A DNA stretch of 64,000 bases from Neobacillus niacini (GCF_030817595.1 NZ_JAUSZN010000001.1:6250001-6314000); one strand, 5' to 3'. Counted from the stretch's first letter, positions 35,207-45,872 are shown. Notes: a model not told the origin generated them from the letters alone. Numbers and translations are program-made.

Positions 35207-35211
35207 ATGGA

Positions 35212-35748
35212 ATGGAATTTCTCTCTCAGATATCCCTAGGTTTTATCCCTGTTTTAATAGGAATTATCCTCCTTTACGGAACCTATAAACAAGTTCCGAC
35301 CTATGAGAGTTTTGTTGAAGGCGGAAAAGAAGGGATCAAAATTGCCTTTTCCATCATTCCATTTCTTGTAGGAATGTTAGTGGCGATTACTGTCTTCCGT
35401 GCTTCAGGTGCCTTAGAAGCACTAATGAACTGGATAAGACCAGTGATGGAAGCCATCGGTGTCCCGGCTGAAATTGTCCCGCTCATCTTAATTAGACCCA
35501 TTTCTGGAACAGCGGCACTTGGCATGACAAGCGATTTAATGGCTGTCTATGGTCCCGATTCTTTTATTGGGAGGCTGGCATCTGTTTTGCAGGGCAGTAC
35601 AGATACTACCTTTTACGTGTTGACTGTTTATTTTGGTGCAGTTGGGATCAAAAAAATGGGGGACGCCTTAAAGGTTGGATTACTTGCGGATGTAGTGGGT
35701 ATTATAGCAGCTATTGTGGTAGTACTATTAGTATTCGGAGCAAAATAA
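35212..35748 (+). CDS. spmB: Spore maturation protein B
   Basis: A 178-residue membrane protein paired with SpmA. Conserved YESFVEGGKEGIKIAFSIIP and RPISGTAALGMTSDL are present, with four to five hydrophobic segments. The ATG at 35212 is preferred over the one at 35203, which overlaps the AAAGGA ribosome site; it gives the B. subtilis length. Last gene of the dacB-spmA-spmB operon. Confidence 0.93.
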   Translation: MEFLSQISLGFIPVLIGIILLYGTYKQVPTYESFVEGGKEGIKIAFSIIPFLVGMLVAITVFRASGALEALMNWIRPVMEAIGVPAEIVPLILIRPISGTAALGMTSDLMAVYGPDSFIGRLASVLQGSTDTTFYVLTVYFGAVGIKKMGDALKVGLLADVVGIIAAIVVVLLVFGAK

Positions 35749-35765
35749 AAAAACTGTTAAGAAAA

Positions 35766-35808
35766 GGCAGATTCCTTGGGAGAGATTTACTAAAGGGGTC
35801 TGCTTTTT
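35766..35808 (+). terminator. Terminator of dacB-spmAB
   Basis: GCAGATTCCTT pairs with AAAGGGGTCTGC (G-U pairs allowed), followed by TTTTT. Confidence 0.68.
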
Positions 35809-35956
35809 ATTTTTCTACAATAAGATAACCGTGCTTTGAAAAAAGGCGATTTTGTGTCATAATTCATTAGGAAAGAATAACTAATTGTTTTCCTAATAAA
35901 CTGTGGTGCAGCACATAGTATTCAAAATAAAAGGTAAACAGCTGAGGTGGATCATA

Positions 35957-36694
35957 ATGGAAAGATTGCAAAAGGTAATAGCACGAGCTGGAGTAGCTTC
36001 AAGAAGAAAATCAGAAGAGTTAATTAAAGAAGGCAAGGTAAAAGTCAATGGCAAAATAGTTACTGAGCTTGGCGTGAAAGTTACATCATCTGACCGGGTT
36101 GAAGTGAATGGAATTCAAATTGAGAAAGAGGAGCCTGTTTATTTTCTACTCTATAAACCACGTGGTGTCATTTCGAGTGTAAGTGATGATAAAGGAAGAA
36201 AGGTAGTAACTGATTTCTTTCCCTATCAACAAGAAAGAATTTTCCCGGTGGGACGGCTAGATTATGATACTTCCGGATTATTGCTACTAACAAATGATGG
36301 GGAGTTTGCAAATTTGCTTATGCACCCTCGGAATGAGATAGAAAAAACGTATGTAGCTAAAACGAAAGGAATTCCTTCAAAGGAGAACTTAAGAAAATTG
36401 GAAAGAGGAATTCGTCTCGAGGACGGGAAAACTGCTCCTGCTAAAGTTAAAATGCTTTCGGTTGATAAACAAAAACAAACCGCAATTATCGAAATCATCA
36501 TTCATGAAGGGCGAAATCGTCAGGTTCGGAGAATGTTTGAAGCGATTGGTCATGAAGTTTTGAAACTGAAACGAGAAAAATATGGTTTTTTAACATTGCA
36601 TGGATTATCTGCAGGGGATGCTAGAGAATTGACACACCATGAAGTGAAGCTATTAAGAGGACTATCATTGGAGTCTACTAAAAAAAATTCATAA
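35957..36694 (+). CDS. rluB: 23S rRNA pseudouridine synthase RluB
   Basis: A 245-residue RsuA/RluB-family synthase. An S4 RNA-binding domain (residues 1-60, LQKVIARAGVASRRKSEELI) precedes the catalytic domain with GRLDYDTSGLLLLTNDG, which holds the catalytic Asp, and EGRNRQVRRMF. It makes pseudouridine in helix 89 of 23S rRNA. The ATG at 35957 has GAGGTGG upstream. Position between spmB and resA is as in B. subtilis. Confidence 0.92.
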   Translation: MERLQKVIARAGVASRRKSEELIKEGKVKVNGKIVTELGVKVTSSDRVEVNGIQIEKEEPVYFLLYKPRGVISSVSDDKGRKVVTDFFPYQQERIFPVGRLDYDTSGLLLLTNDGEFANLLMHPRNEIEKTYVAKTKGIPSKENLRKLERGIRLEDGKTAPAKVKMLSVDKQKQTAIIEIIIHEGRNRQVRRMFEAIGHEVLKLKREKYGFLTLHGLSAGDARELTHHEVKLLRGLSLESTKKNS

Positions 36695-36798
36695 AGCTGT
36701 CACAATTGCATTTGAATGTATTTACTATAGATATAGTGGAAAGTGATATAATTTAGACAATTGTGTTTAGAAAATTGTAACTTTCAGGGGGGAGAAAG

Positions 36799-37323
36799 AT
36801 GAAAAAACGGCGATTAGTCATGAGGACAACAATCCTCGTTATTCTGGCTGCGGCCGTTGCCTTTACGCTGTATGCCAACTTAACAAAGGATAATAGAATG
36901 AAAGTAGAAGTTGGTAAAAAAGCTCCTGATTTTGTATTGGTTGATATGGAAGGTGAAAAGCATAAACTTTCCGATTATAAAGGACAGGGAGTATTTTTGA
37001 ATTTTTGGGGAACTTGGTGTAAGCCGTGTGAAGCGGAAATGCCTTATATTAATAATCAATATAATCATTATAAAGACAAAGGTGTCCAAGTACTGGCAGT
37101 AAATGTCAGTGAGTCTGAATTAGCCGTAAATCGATTTGCAGAACGAAAAGGGCTAGACTTTCCTATTGTAATCGATACAGACTCTCAGGTTCAGGCTGCA
37201 TATGGAATTAACCCTCTTCCTGCAACATTTTTAATTGACAAAGATGGGAAAGTGGTTAAATATCATACAGGAACATTAACGGAGTCAACAGTAAGGGAGT
37301 TTATGGAGAAAATTAAACCTTAA
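36799..37323 (+). CDS. resA: Thiol-disulfide oxidoreductase ResA
   Basis: A 174-residue membrane-anchored thioredoxin-fold protein. An N-terminal signal anchor (residues about 8-27) is followed by the active site WGTWCKPCEAEMP (C-x2-C) and the cis-Pro loop NPLPATFLI. ResA reduces apocytochrome c on the outer face before haem attachment by ResBC. First gene of the resABC cluster. Confidence 0.94.
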   Translation: MKKRRLVMRTTILVILAAAVAFTLYANLTKDNRMKVEVGKKAPDFVLVDMEGEKHKLSDYKGQGVFLNFWGTWCKPCEAEMPYINNQYNHYKDKGVQVLAVNVSESELAVNRFAERKGLDFPIVIDTDSQVQAAYGINPLPATFLIDKDGKVVKYHTGTLTESTVREFMEKIKP

Positions 37324-37346
37324 GGGTTTGTAGGGAGTTTTTTGCA

Positions 37347-38978
37347 ATGAAAGATGTTAAATGTGAATGCGGACATGTAAATCCACATGGAACCGTATTG
37401 TGTGAAGCATGCGGAAAGGTTTTTGATGAACAATCAAAAGATAAATCTCTTCTGGATATGCGTTATGAAGGCAGTGCTCGCCGTTCACAAACATATAATA
37501 AATCCATTGTTGATAAGATATGGAACTTTTTTTCTTCCGTTAAGGTAGGTGTGTGGCTCATCATCATCACCTTAATTGCTTCTGCAGCTGGGACGATTCT
37601 TCCACAGGAAATGTACATACCACCTACTATGCCGGCAGAAGAATATTACGAAGATCAGTATGGTTGGTTTGGTAAATTATACTATGAGATAGGCTTTAAT
37701 AATTTGTACAGTTCATGGTGGTATTTAGTATTAATTGCAATGATCGGTATTTCTCTTGTCATTTGTAGTTTAGACAGGGTTGTGCCATTATATAAGGCAC
37801 TTAAGGCCCAAAGAGTAACAAGGCATGAGGGCTTCCTAAAGCGCCAGCGTCTCTTTGGTATCAGCGAGAACGTTGATGGCAGAGACATCGAAGCTGTTAA
37901 ACAACGATTAAGGGAAAAACGATACCATGTACGAGAAGAAAACGGGGACTTGCTTGCTGAAAAGGGGCGATTTTCTCGTTGGGGTCCATATGTGAACCAT
38001 GTGGGATTAATTGTTTTCTTAATCGGAGGAATGCTACGATTTGTTCCAGGTATGTACATTGATAAAGTGTTATGGCTGCGTGAAGGTGAAACCAAGGTTG
38101 TCCCTGAAACAGATGGACAATATTATGTAGCAAACGAAAAGTTTATTCTGGAGAATTATGATAAAGAAAAGGACAAAACCTTTGAAGCTGCGATTGACCG
38201 TGCTGGTATGGTAGTGAAAAATTATCAGACAAACGCAGTACTTTATAAAAGAGTAGGCCCAGCTATTCCAGGTGAAAAGCCAGAATTAGTAAAAGTTAAA
38301 GAACACAAAATCAAAGTCAATCAACCATTGAAATTTGAAAAGTTTGCTTTGTATCAAGTAGACTACAAACTCGATGAACTTAATACAATGTCTTTCTCTT
38401 TGACAAACAAAACTAGCGGGGAAACCTTTGGAGACATAAAAATAAATCTTTACGATCCAAAGCCGAAATATGAACTGGGAAATGGATATCATGTTGAAGT
38501 ATTAAGTTTTTTCCCAGACTTTGAATTTGCAGAAAACGGGGAACCGACAACAAAATCAAGGATACCTAATAATCCTGCCTTTGTGTTCAAAATGACATCA
38601 CCGGAAGTACCAAATGGGGAAACAAGCTTTGTTGCGATTCAACAAACCATTGAGCCATTAGGTGATAATCAATACAAAATGGCGTTCAAAGGAATCGAAA
38701 CTAAAAATGTCACTGCCTTAACAGTTCGAAAAGACTTAACGATCTGGATTATTATTTTAGGTGGTATTCTCTTCATGATTGGTGTCATCCAAGGCGCGTA
38801 TTGGAACCATCGCAGAATTTGGGTACAAAACAAAAATGGCGAGATCTGGATTGCTGCACATACCAATAAAAATTGGTATGGCATCAAAAGAGAAATTGAA
38901 AGTGTATTATCAGAAACAAAAATTAATATACCTGCTGATCAGATTCAAAATGAAAAAGTGGATAAGGAGGGAGTCTAG
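37347..38978 (+). CDS. resB: Cytochrome c biogenesis protein ResB
   Basis: A 543-residue Ccs1-type haem-handling protein. It starts with a zinc-ribbon-like CECGHVNPHGTVLCEACGK, then has membrane spans (VGVWLIIITLIASAAG, WWYLVLIAMIGISLVI, HVGLIVFLIGGMLRF), a large outside domain (residues about 240-455) and a last span (IWIIILGGILFMIGVI). With ResC it forms the system II haem lyase. It lies 23 bp after resA and abuts resC. Confidence 0.94.
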   Translation: MKDVKCECGHVNPHGTVLCEACGKVFDEQSKDKSLLDMRYEGSARRSQTYNKSIVDKIWNFFSSVKVGVWLIIITLIASAAGTILPQEMYIPPTMPAEEYYEDQYGWFGKLYYEIGFNNLYSSWWYLVLIAMIGISLVICSLDRVVPLYKALKAQRVTRHEGFLKRQRLFGISENVDGRDIEAVKQRLREKRYHVREENGDLLAEKGRFSRWGPYVNHVGLIVFLIGGMLRFVPGMYIDKVLWLREGETKVVPETDGQYYVANEKFILENYDKEKDKTFEAAIDRAGMVVKNYQTNAVLYKRVGPAIPGEKPELVKVKEHKIKVNQPLKFEKFALYQVDYKLDELNTMSFSLTNKTSGETFGDIKINLYDPKPKYELGNGYHVEVLSFFPDFEFAENGEPTTKSRIPNNPAFVFKMTSPEVPNGETSFVAIQQTIEPLGDNQYKMAFKGIETKNVTALTVRKDLTIWIIILGGILFMIGVIQGAYWNHRRIWVQNKNGEIWIAAHTNKNWYGIKREIESVLSETKINIPADQIQNEKVDKEGV

Positions 38979-40163
38979 TTGGTAACAATAAGTAGTAATT
39001 TACTTTATATTGCATTTGTCCTTTATTTAGTTGCGACCCTCTTCTTTGGTGGAGCCATCAAGGCTAAAAAAGATATAGAAGAAAAAAAAGGTACAAATCG
39101 CTGGGGAAAAATTGCCGTTTTTTTAACAATCGTTGGTTTTATTTCTCAGGTGGGATATTTTATTACAAGATGGATTGCTGCTGGGCATGCACCTGTAAGT
39201 AATCTATTTGAGTTTACAACCTTTTTTGGAATGTGTCTCGTTGGTGCATTCATAGTCATTTATTATATTTATCGGACACCGCTCCTTGGGTTGTTTACTA
39301 TGCCGGTTGCGATTCTTGTTATTGCTTATGCAAGCATGTTTCCTAGAGATATTTCGCCATTAATACCAGCGTTGCAAAGTGACTGGCTTCATATCCACGT
39401 TACAACGGCAGCCTTAGGTGAAGCGATTTTAGCAATTAGCTTTGCGGCGGGATTGATTTATCTAGTAAAGGTAATTGATCAATCGACACCGAGCAAAAGA
39501 ACTTTTTGGCTCGAAACGGTGATGTTTGCGTTAGTAACTACACTAGGGTTTGTTCTAGTTTCCACATTATTCTCTAGCTTGGATTACAAAGCAGAATTTA
39601 ATTGGGTTGATAAGAATGACCAAGCAGTGACAATGGAATATACCATGCCAGCCATTACGGGTCCTAATGAAGGAGAACTCCTAACAAAAGGGAAATTTGA
39701 ACCTCTAGTTGAAATGCCTGCATTAATAAATGCGAAAAAAATGAACTCTGTTATTTGGTCATTTATTGGAGGATTTATTCTCTATGGGTTAATAAGATTA
39801 ATACTAAGAAAACGTATCTCTGCTGCACTTCAACCTTTAGTTAAAAATATTAACCTGGATTTTGTTGATGAAATCAGCTATCGTTCAGTACTAATTGGTT
39901 TCCCTGTATTTACCTTAGGGGCATTGATTTTCGCGATGATTTGGGCACAAATTGCCTGGACGAGATTCTGGGGCTGGGATCCTAAAGAGGTTTGGGCGTT
40001 AATTACGTGGTTATTCTACGCAGCCTTTTTACACCTTCGTCTTTCAAAAGGTTGGCATGGTGAAAAGTCAGCATGGCTTGCCGTAATTGGTTTTGTCATT
40101 ATCATGTTTAACTTGGTTGCAGTAAACCTAGTTATCGCAGGACTCCATAGTTATGCGGGATAA
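38979..40163 (+). CDS. resC: Cytochrome c biogenesis protein ResC
   Basis: A 394-residue CcsA-type polytopic membrane protein with about eight spans and the tryptophan-rich haem motif [14 protein letters not shown]. It partners ResB in haem transport and ligation. TTG start immediately after the resB stop, with AAGGAGGG ahead. A strong terminator follows, before resD. Confidence 0.93.
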   Translation: MVTISSNLLYIAFVLYLVATLFFGGAIKAKKDIEEKKGTNRWGKIAVFLTIVGFISQVGYFITRWIAAGHAPVSNLFEFTTFFGMCLVGAFIVIYYIYRTPLLGLFTMPVAILVIAYASMFPRDISPLIPALQSDWLHIHVTTAALGEAILAISFAAGLIYLVKVIDQSTPSKRTFWLETVMFALVTTLGFVLVSTLFSSLDYKAEFNWVDKNDQAVTMEYTMPAITGPNEGELLTKGKFEPLVEMPALINAKKMNSVIWSFIGGFILYGLIRLILRKRISAALQPLVKNINLDFVDEISYRSVLIGFPVFTLGALIFAMIWAQIAWTRFWGWDPKEVWALITWLFYAAFLHLRLSKGWHGEKSAWLAVIGFVIIMFNLVAVNLVIAGLHSYAG

Positions 40164-40179
40164 TAAAGAATTAAATTTT

Positions 40180-40214
40180 ATAACCTTTACTTTTTCCAAG
40201 TAAAGGTTATTTTT
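40180..40214 (+). terminator. Terminator between resC and resD
   Basis: ATAACCTTTACTT/AAGTAAAGGTTAT stem (40180-40192 and 40198-40210) then TTTT. It separates resABC from resDE. Confidence 0.85.
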
Positions 40215-40336
40215 CAAATAATAAGTTAAAAATTAGTTTTCTGTCATAAATTCGACACTATTTGAAGAGACAATTACGTTTAGTTATAGATTAAAATAGT
40301 CACATTTTGTAAAATAACTGCATGGGGGGATAATTA

Positions 40337-41053
40337 ATGGATAAAGACGTTAAAATTTTAGTAGTAGATGACGAGGAAAGAATTCGCCGTTTATTAAAAA
40401 TGTATTTAGAGCGTGAGGATTATACGATTGATGAAGCAGAGGATGGGAATGAAGCCTTAACGAAAGCGATTGCAAATGATTATGATGTAATCCTTTTAGA
40501 CTTAATGATGCCTGGCAAAGATGGTTTAGAGGTTTGCCGAGAATTAAGGGAAAAGAAGGCTACACCTGTTATCATGCTAACAGCAAAAGGTGAAGAGGTT
40601 AATCGTGTCCAGGGCTTTGAAGTGGGAACAGACGACTACATTGTTAAACCATTCAGCCCTAGAGAAGTAGTACTACGAGTAAAGGCACTATTAAGAAGGT
40701 CATCTCAAACTAGTTATCTGCAAACAGATACAACAACAAAGGATGTTATTGTGTTCCCACATTTAACGATTGACAATGATGCCCATCGTGTTCTTGCTGA
40801 TGGTAAAGAGGTAAGTTTAACTCCAAAAGAATATGAATTACTTTATTTCCTTGCTAAATCACCTGATAAGGTTTTTGATCGCGAGCAATTACTGAAAGAA
40901 GTTTGGCATTACGAATTCTTTGGTGATTTGAGAACGGTTGACACACATGTTAAGCGTCTTCGTGAAAAGTTAAATAAAGTCTCTGAGCAGGCAGCAAGAA
41001 TGATTCTTACAGTTTGGGGAGTTGGTTACAAATTTGAGGTAGTTAATGAATGA
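40337..41053 (+). CDS. resD: Response regulator ResD
   Basis: A 238-residue OmpR/PhoB-type regulator. Receiver domain: VVDDEER acidic pocket, phospho-acceptor Asp in [10 protein letters not shown], Thr in MLTAK and Lys in VKPFSP. The winged-helix DNA-binding domain (residues about 135-235) ends [14 protein letters not shown]...VGYKFE. It controls aerobic and anaerobic respiration genes. It overlaps resE by 4 bp. Confidence 0.95.
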   Translation: MDKDVKILVVDDEERIRRLLKMYLEREDYTIDEAEDGNEALTKAIANDYDVILLDLMMPGKDGLEVCRELREKKATPVIMLTAKGEEVNRVQGFEVGTDDYIVKPFSPREVVLRVKALLRRSSQTSYLQTDTTTKDVIVFPHLTIDNDAHRVLADGKEVSLTPKEYELLYFLAKSPDKVFDREQLLKEVWHYEFFGDLRTVDTHVKRLREKLNKVSEQAARMILTVWGVGYKFEVVNE

Positions 41054-42831
41054 CCTTTTTACGAAGTGTAGTTGGTAAACTCTGGTTTACCATCATATTT
41101 TTGGTGGCTTTTATCCTTTTCATCTTAACTGTAATGCTCCTTGAGTTTTTTGAAAATAACACCATTATGGAAACCAAAAATGATTTAACTCATCAGGCTG
41201 AGAAAATAGCTAAAGTATTGGAAAATCATCCTGATGAGCAATTACCTTTAGGGTTAGAAATCTCTTGGGAAATTATTGATGAAGTTACAAATGTGGTTAT
41301 CATTAAAAATGACCAGGAAGTCTATATCTCTCCAAACTCGGAGAAATCAGTAAAGTTATCGGTTCCAGACATCCGAAATGATGTTGAATTGTCGAAAGTA
41401 TTTGAGGAAAACAGAACAGTTGAAAAAGTCTCAAGGCTTACTTCTAATGAATTAAAACAAGACAGTGCAAAATATTCGATCATTGGTGTTCCGCTGCACA
41501 TAGATGATGGACAAAATGGTGCTGTTTTTATTTATCAATCATTGGAGGTAGTTGAAGAAACTACTCATTCAACAACTAATTTTATACTACTTGTTGCTGG
41601 TGTTGCAATTATCCTAACAACTATTTTTGCTTTCTTCTTATCTACCAGGATTACAGCACCATTAAGGAAAATGAGAGAAGCAGCATTCGAAGTAGCAAGA
41701 GGTAAATTTGATACCAAAGTACCGATCCTAACGCATGATGAAATTGGTGAGCTTGCTACAGCTTTTAACCAAATGGGCCGGCAATTAAAGTTCAATATGA
41801 ATGCCCTTAGCCAAGAAAAAGAGCAGCTTGCTAGTATCCTAAGTAGTATGGCAGATGGTGTAATAACCTTTAACCGTGATGGAACGATCTTGATAACCAA
41901 TCCTCCAGCAGACCGCTTTTTGCAATATTGGTACTATGAAAATGGTGGTCCTGGAAACACTTCTGGGGAAATACCGACTGAGGCAATGAAACTTTTTCAA
42001 CGAGCTGTTGATACAGAGAAAGAACAAGTAGGGGAAATTTCTCTTCAAGGCCGCCATTGGGTCATTCTGGTCAGCCCTCTTTATAGCAACCGATTTATTC
42101 GGGGAGCAGTAGCTGTACTTAGAGATATGACAGAGGAACGGGTACTAGAAAAAATGAGAAAAGACTTCATTGCAAATGTTTCTCACGAGCTTCGAACACC
42201 AATTTCGATGTTACAGGGCTATAGTGAAGCGATTGTGGATGACATTGCGGAATCTCAGGAAGAGAAAAAAGAGATGGCTAAAGTCATCTATGATGAATCA
42301 TTAAGGATGGGCAGACTTGTTAATGAGTTGCTTGACCTCGCTAGAATGGAAGCAGGGCATATTCAATTAACACTTGATGAGGTTAACCTTCATTCGTTTA
42401 TGAATAGAATTGTTCATAAATTTCAAGGGCTTGCTAGAGATAATGATATCCATTTAAGTGCTGACCTAGAACATGATATACCAAATATATTATTTGACCC
42501 TGATCGTATTGAACAAGTGCTGACCAATTTAATTGATAATGCTATCAGACATACTCCTCAGGGCGGATCAGTTAGATTACTTGTAAAAAAGGATGATTTT
42601 GGCATAAAAGTAGAAGTGTCAGACTCAGGTTCAGGAATACCGGAAGAAGATTTACCATTCGTTTTTGAACGTTTTTATAAAGCAGATAAAGCACGTACTA
42701 GAGGAAGAGCCGGTACTGGGCTGGGACTTGCTATAGCAAAAAATATTATTGATGCACACCGAGGGCATATCTCCGTACAAAGTAAAATAGGACAAGGAAC
42801 GACATTTACCTTTTTACTTCCACGAAAATAA
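41050..42831 (+). CDS. resE: Sensor histidine kinase ResE
   Basis: A 593-residue membrane kinase: first span at residues about 10-32, an outside domain to about 170, second span at about 178-200 ([20 protein letters not shown]), HAMP, a PAS-like domain ([18 protein letters not shown]), the HisKA box [13 protein letters not shown] and the HATPase domain with N box [10 protein letters not shown] and [11 protein letters not shown]. Partner of ResD; senses redox or NO-related cues. Confidence 0.94.
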   Translation: MTFLRSVVGKLWFTIIFLVAFILFILTVMLLEFFENNTIMETKNDLTHQAEKIAKVLENHPDEQLPLGLEISWEIIDEVTNVVIIKNDQEVYISPNSEKSVKLSVPDIRNDVELSKVFEENRTVEKVSRLTSNELKQDSAKYSIIGVPLHIDDGQNGAVFIYQSLEVVEETTHSTTNFILLVAGVAIILTTIFAFFLSTRITAPLRKMREAAFEVARGKFDTKVPILTHDEIGELATAFNQMGRQLKFNMNALSQEKEQLASILSSMADGVITFNRDGTILITNPPADRFLQYWYYENGGPGNTSGEIPTEAMKLFQRAVDTEKEQVGEISLQGRHWVILVSPLYSNRFIRGAVAVLRDMTEERVLEKMRKDFIANVSHELRTPISMLQGYSEAIVDDIAESQEEKKEMAKVIYDESLRMGRLVNELLDLARMEAGHIQLTLDEVNLHSFMNRIVHKFQGLARDNDIHLSADLEHDIPNILFDPDRIEQVLTNLIDNAIRHTPQGGSVRLLVKKDDFGIKVEVSDSGSGIPEEDLPFVFERFYKADKARTRGRAGTGLGLAIAKNIIDAHRGHISVQSKIGQGTTFTFLLPRK

Positions 42832-42871
42832 GAAAAAAATGGCGATTTCTCTTGATTCACGGGAAACAATT

Positions 42872-42905
42872 AAAACTCATCTTTTACTGATGAGTTTTTT
42901 GTTTT
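42872..42905 (+). terminator. Terminator after resE
   Basis: AAAACTCATC/GATGAGTTTT stem (42872-42881 and 42889-42898) and a T run. Confidence 0.85.
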
Positions 42906-42963
42906 TTTATCGTTTCTGTAACATGCCTTCACTTTTTGACCTAAAAAGTCTATATTTAAAATA

Positions 42964-42990
42964 TGTAACTTTTTGTACATAAGTATCGAC
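42964..42990 (+). promoter_or_regulatory. SigX autoregulatory promoter
   Basis: TGTAAC (42964-42969), 17-bp spacer, CGAC (42987-42990) followed by TA, the ECF-type promoter pattern recognised by SigX, 29 bp before the sigX start. Confidence 0.75.
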
Positions 42991-43018
42991 TAATTCAATG
43001 AACGGGGAGGGGAATGGA

Positions 43019-43570
43019 ATGGACTCCGTTTTCGATGAACTATATCAAAAATATCATCATGACGTTTTTCAATTTTTATTTTATATGGTAAGGAACAAGG
43101 AACAGGCAGAGGATTTAGTACAAGAAGTATATATCAGGGTGTTTAAATCCTATCATCGTTTTCAAGGAAAGAGCAGCGAGAAAACGTGGCTTTTTTCTAT
43201 CGCACGGAATGTCGCAATCGATTCATTTCGAAAGCAAAAGGGATGGAAGGGCAGACTGCTTGAAAAGTTTGATTGGACTTCCAACCAAGTAAAAGATGAA
43301 TACCCAATTCCAGACGAAATTATGGTCCATAAAGAAGAAGTTAAATGGATTTATCAGTGTCTAGAGCATTGTACGGTAGATCAACGGTCTGTTGTCGTAT
43401 TACGTTTCTTAAATGATTTATCGATTACCGAAACTGCCGAAACCTTGGGGTGGACAGAGAGTAAAGTGAAAACAACACAACACCGCGCATTAAAGGTTTT
43501 AAAGAAGTATATGGAAATGTTTAATGAAAAGGAGGGATTAGAAAGTGAAAAAGTCAGAGTGGAGCGATAA
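43019..43570 (+). CDS. sigX: ECF sigma factor SigX
   Basis: A 183-residue ECF sigma factor. Region 2 (YQKYHHDVFQFLFYMVRNKE, then AEDLVQEVYIRVFKSY) and region 4 HTH (LSITETAETLGWTESKVKTT) are present. The ATG at 43019 has GGAGG 8 bases upstream; the upstream ATG at 42998 overlaps that site. SigX governs cell-envelope modification and resistance to cationic peptides in B. subtilis. It overlaps rsiX, its anti-sigma factor. Confidence 0.94.
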   Translation: MDSVFDELYQKYHHDVFQFLFYMVRNKEQAEDLVQEVYIRVFKSYHRFQGKSSEKTWLFSIARNVAIDSFRKQKGWKGRLLEKFDWTSNQVKDEYPIPDEIMVHKEEVKWIYQCLEHCTVDQRSVVVLRFLNDLSITETAETLGWTESKVKTTQHRALKVLKKYMEMFNEKEGLESEKVRVER

Positions 43571-44711
43571 GCAGCTCGAAGAATTACTAAGGCAAATGCC
43601 CAAAATACATGACAATCGCAATCCTCGTGACATATACCAAAATCTTTCTATAAAGAAGAGAAAAAGACCGGCGTGGCTCATTCCAGGTTTTGCAGCTGCA
43701 GCTGCCTTACTCTTATTCTTCTTATTAGTTCCTAAAATGTTGAATGGAACACAAAATTCTTTTGATAGTGCAAAACAAGAAGAATCATCAAGTGAAGCAA
43801 AAATGAGCCAGTCTGATGATCACTCATCGCTTTTGATGAAAGAGGATAGTAAATCAGGTTCTGAACCTGAAATGCGGATAACCGAAATCAATAAAAACGC
43901 TTTATATGATGATGAAGCGGGTGATGGAACTGTAATCACGTATTGGATTCCTGATTCGCAGGCACAAAATCTAGTACCTATATCCATTGTTGTTACACCA
44001 GATAATAATAAGAATTGGTTAACTATATTTACAGAATCAATGGAATTATTTAATGAAGAGGAATGGGGACTTGCTGATTATTATCCTTTAAATGCCAAGT
44101 TCGAATTGGATGAAACTAAGAATACAGTCATAGTTGACTTACCTAAAAATCATCCTTATGGGCAAGGTTCTACAGCTGAAATTAATTTTATCACTACTCT
44201 TAAGAATAATATAGCTTCAAACAGTAACGTTAATAAAATTATGTTAAAAACCGATGGTCAGCCGGGTGTAGAACTTGGTAATTATGGGGTATTGGAAGAG
44301 ATAGAAGTAAAACCAGAAGGAAAACACGCCTATTTCTTTTATAAACCTGATGGGATGGATACCACCTACCTCGTCCCTTCGACTGATACGTATCAAGATA
44401 TTAACGCTGCTTTGGAAGCAATGAAGACCGATCAACAAGAGCAAGCTCTAAAAGCCTCATTAATACCATCCTTCCCGATTAAGGATGTTACAGCCAAAGA
44501 AAATAAGTTAATCATCACCCTGGATGAAAAGGCAGCAATGGAGAATAGCCAGGAAACCGTGAACTCCTTTGAGGCTATTTTACTAACTGCTAAGGAGTTT
44601 GGGATAGATACGATAACGATAGTAAATGCTCCGATTCAGCTGTTGGGACCATTTGACTTAACGAAAGAAATGAAGGTTCCACTAGCGCCAAATCTTCGTC
44701 AAATCCAATAA
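43545..44711 (+). CDS. rsiX: Anti-sigma-X factor RsiX
   Basis: A 388-residue single-span membrane protein: a short cytosolic anti-sigma region (residues 1-36), a membrane segment (AWLIPGFAAAAALLLFFLLV, about 38-58) and a large outside domain containing two GerMN-like repeats. GTG start with GGAGGG upstream. It overlaps sigX by 26 bp, the usual sigma/anti-sigma coupling. Confidence 0.9.
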   Translation: MKKSEWSDKQLEELLRQMPKIHDNRNPRDIYQNLSIKKRKRPAWLIPGFAAAAALLLFFLLVPKMLNGTQNSFDSAKQEESSSEAKMSQSDDHSSLLMKEDSKSGSEPEMRITEINKNALYDDEAGDGTVITYWIPDSQAQNLVPISIVVTPDNNKNWLTIFTESMELFNEEEWGLADYYPLNAKFELDETKNTVIVDLPKNHPYGQGSTAEINFITTLKNNIASNSNVNKIMLKTDGQPGVELGNYGVLEEIEVKPEGKHAYFFYKPDGMDTTYLVPSTDTYQDINAALEAMKTDQQEQALKASLIPSFPIKDVTAKENKLIITLDEKAAMENSQETVNSFEAILLTAKEFGIDTITIVNAPIQLLGPFDLTKEMKVPLAPNLRQIQ

Positions 44712-44723
44712 AAAAAGTTAAAG

Positions 44724-44755
44724 AGATTGACCATAACATGGTTAATCTTTTTTTT
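44724..44755 (+). terminator. Terminator of sigX-rsiX
   Basis: AGATTGACCAT/ATGGTTAATCT stem (44724-44734 and 44738-44748) followed by eight Ts. Confidence 0.85.
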
Positions 44756-44757
44756 GT

Positions 44758-44784
44758 CTAGTTCCAGGCGCCTTCCACTTTTCT
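44758..44784 (+). repeat. Dispersed intergenic repeat, copy 3 (shortened)
   Basis: CTAGTTCCAGGCGCCTTCCA followed by CTTTTCT; compared with copy 2 it lacks the central CTAGGGG block. It follows a terminator, like copy 2. Confidence 0.55.
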
Positions 44785-44927
44785 ATTTATTTGTGTATAA
44801 AAAACCATTTGTCTCCAAATTATAACAAGTATGTTCGACCGTCTCATCAAACAATATGTTCTAAACTTGTTTAGGTTAACATATGGTTTGTGTAGGAGAG
44901 GACAAGATTAAGGAGGAAAAAAATTAA

Positions 44928-45650
44928 ATGCGAGACTACATAAGGCGGCTTTTAATCGCCGCAATTATGGCGCTTTGTGTCAGTTTATTATTTTTAGGAG
45001 GTAAACAGACGGAAGCGAGTATGCAGGATTCACAAGAAATAAGAGCTGGATGGATATGGCCCACGGATGGTGTCGTATCTGATACATATGGGACAAGGCA
45101 TGGAACACATAAAGGAATTGATATAGCTGGGAGTCTTAACTCACCTATAGTGGCTGTAGAGGATGGCGTAGTAGGTAAATCCTATTATTCGAAAACGTAT
45201 GGGAATGTGGTCTTTATTAATCACCCAAATAATTTTGTTACTGTATATGCTCACTTAAATAATCGACTTGTAAATGAGGGACAAGAGATTAAACAGGGTG
45301 ATAGAATTGGAACAATGGGGAGAACGGGTGAATCCACTGGTGTTCATCTCCATTTTGAGAGTCATCAAATTGAATGGACGTATGATAAGAAAAATGCTAT
45401 TGATCCTGAAAGACTGCTTGGGAATGCTGAGGTAGGTGTGGCAGTTAAAGGTGGAATGGAAGGAACTTCTGAAAGTCTAACAGCTAGTACAAACGTGAAA
45501 GGTCACAGTGCCCATTATATTGTACAAGCAGGAGACACCTTATCATCCATTGCTCTAAAAAGCAACCTATCAGTTGCAAAACTAAAAGAAGTCAACCAGT
45601 TAAAATCAGACCTCATCTTGCCTGAACAGGTTTTAGTAATCCAGAACTAA
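44928..45650 (+). CDS. Secreted M23 peptidase with LysM domain
   Basis: A 240-residue exported protein. A signal peptide (residues 1-31, ending near TEAS) is followed by an M23 lysostaphin-type domain (HKGIDIA with zinc His/Asp, VHLHFE with zinc His) and a C-terminal LysM domain (HYIVQAGDTLSSIALKSNLS). It probably cleaves peptidoglycan cross-bridges or stem peptides while held on the wall by LysM. AAGGAGG precedes the ATG. Single gene between terminators, in the slot where B. subtilis has serA near rsiX. Confidence 0.88.
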   Translation: MRDYIRRLLIAAIMALCVSLLFLGGKQTEASMQDSQEIRAGWIWPTDGVVSDTYGTRHGTHKGIDIAGSLNSPIVAVEDGVVGKSYYSKTYGNVVFINHPNNFVTVYAHLNNRLVNEGQEIKQGDRIGTMGRTGESTGVHLHFESHQIEWTYDKKNAIDPERLLGNAEVGVAVKGGMEGTSESLTASTNVKGHSAHYIVQAGDTLSSIALKSNLSVAKLKEVNQLKSDLILPEQVLVIQN

Positions 45651-45656
45651 ATATTT

Positions 45657-45691
45657 AGCGCTAACCGTCACAATCGGTTAGCGCTTTTTTC
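45657..45691 (+). terminator. Terminator after the M23-LysM gene
   Basis: Perfect AGCGCTAACCG/CGGTTAGCGCT stem (45657-45667 and 45675-45685) and TTTTT. Confidence 0.9.
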
Positions 45692-45742
45692 TTTTCAAAA
45701 TTAATTATTATTAGTATAATTAACAAGAAATTAAATATCGAT

Positions 45743-45872
45743 CTATCTTCGGGGCAGGGTGAAATTCCCGATCGGCGGTATTAGAGTAAAAACTCTTGAG
45801 CCCGCGAGCCTTTATGGCAGGATTTGGTGTGATTCCAATGCCGACAGTATAGTCTGGATGGGAGAAGATGGA
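45743..45872 (+). ncRNA. FMN riboswitch (RFN element)
   Basis: All conserved RFN blocks appear in order: ATCTTCGGGGCAGGGTGAAA, TTCCCGATCGGCGGT, GCCCGCGAGCC, GGCAGGATTTGGTG, AATGCCGACAGTA and GTCTGGATGGGAGAAGAT. The closing P1 stem pairs ATCTTC (45745-45750) with GAAGAT (45864-45869). It controls ribU through the downstream terminator at 45937-45963: FMN binding should favour termination. Confidence 0.95.

Noticed and set aside
41565..42057. Antisense frames inside resE
   Set aside because: Shadow frames of a well-supported kinase gene, without start signals.
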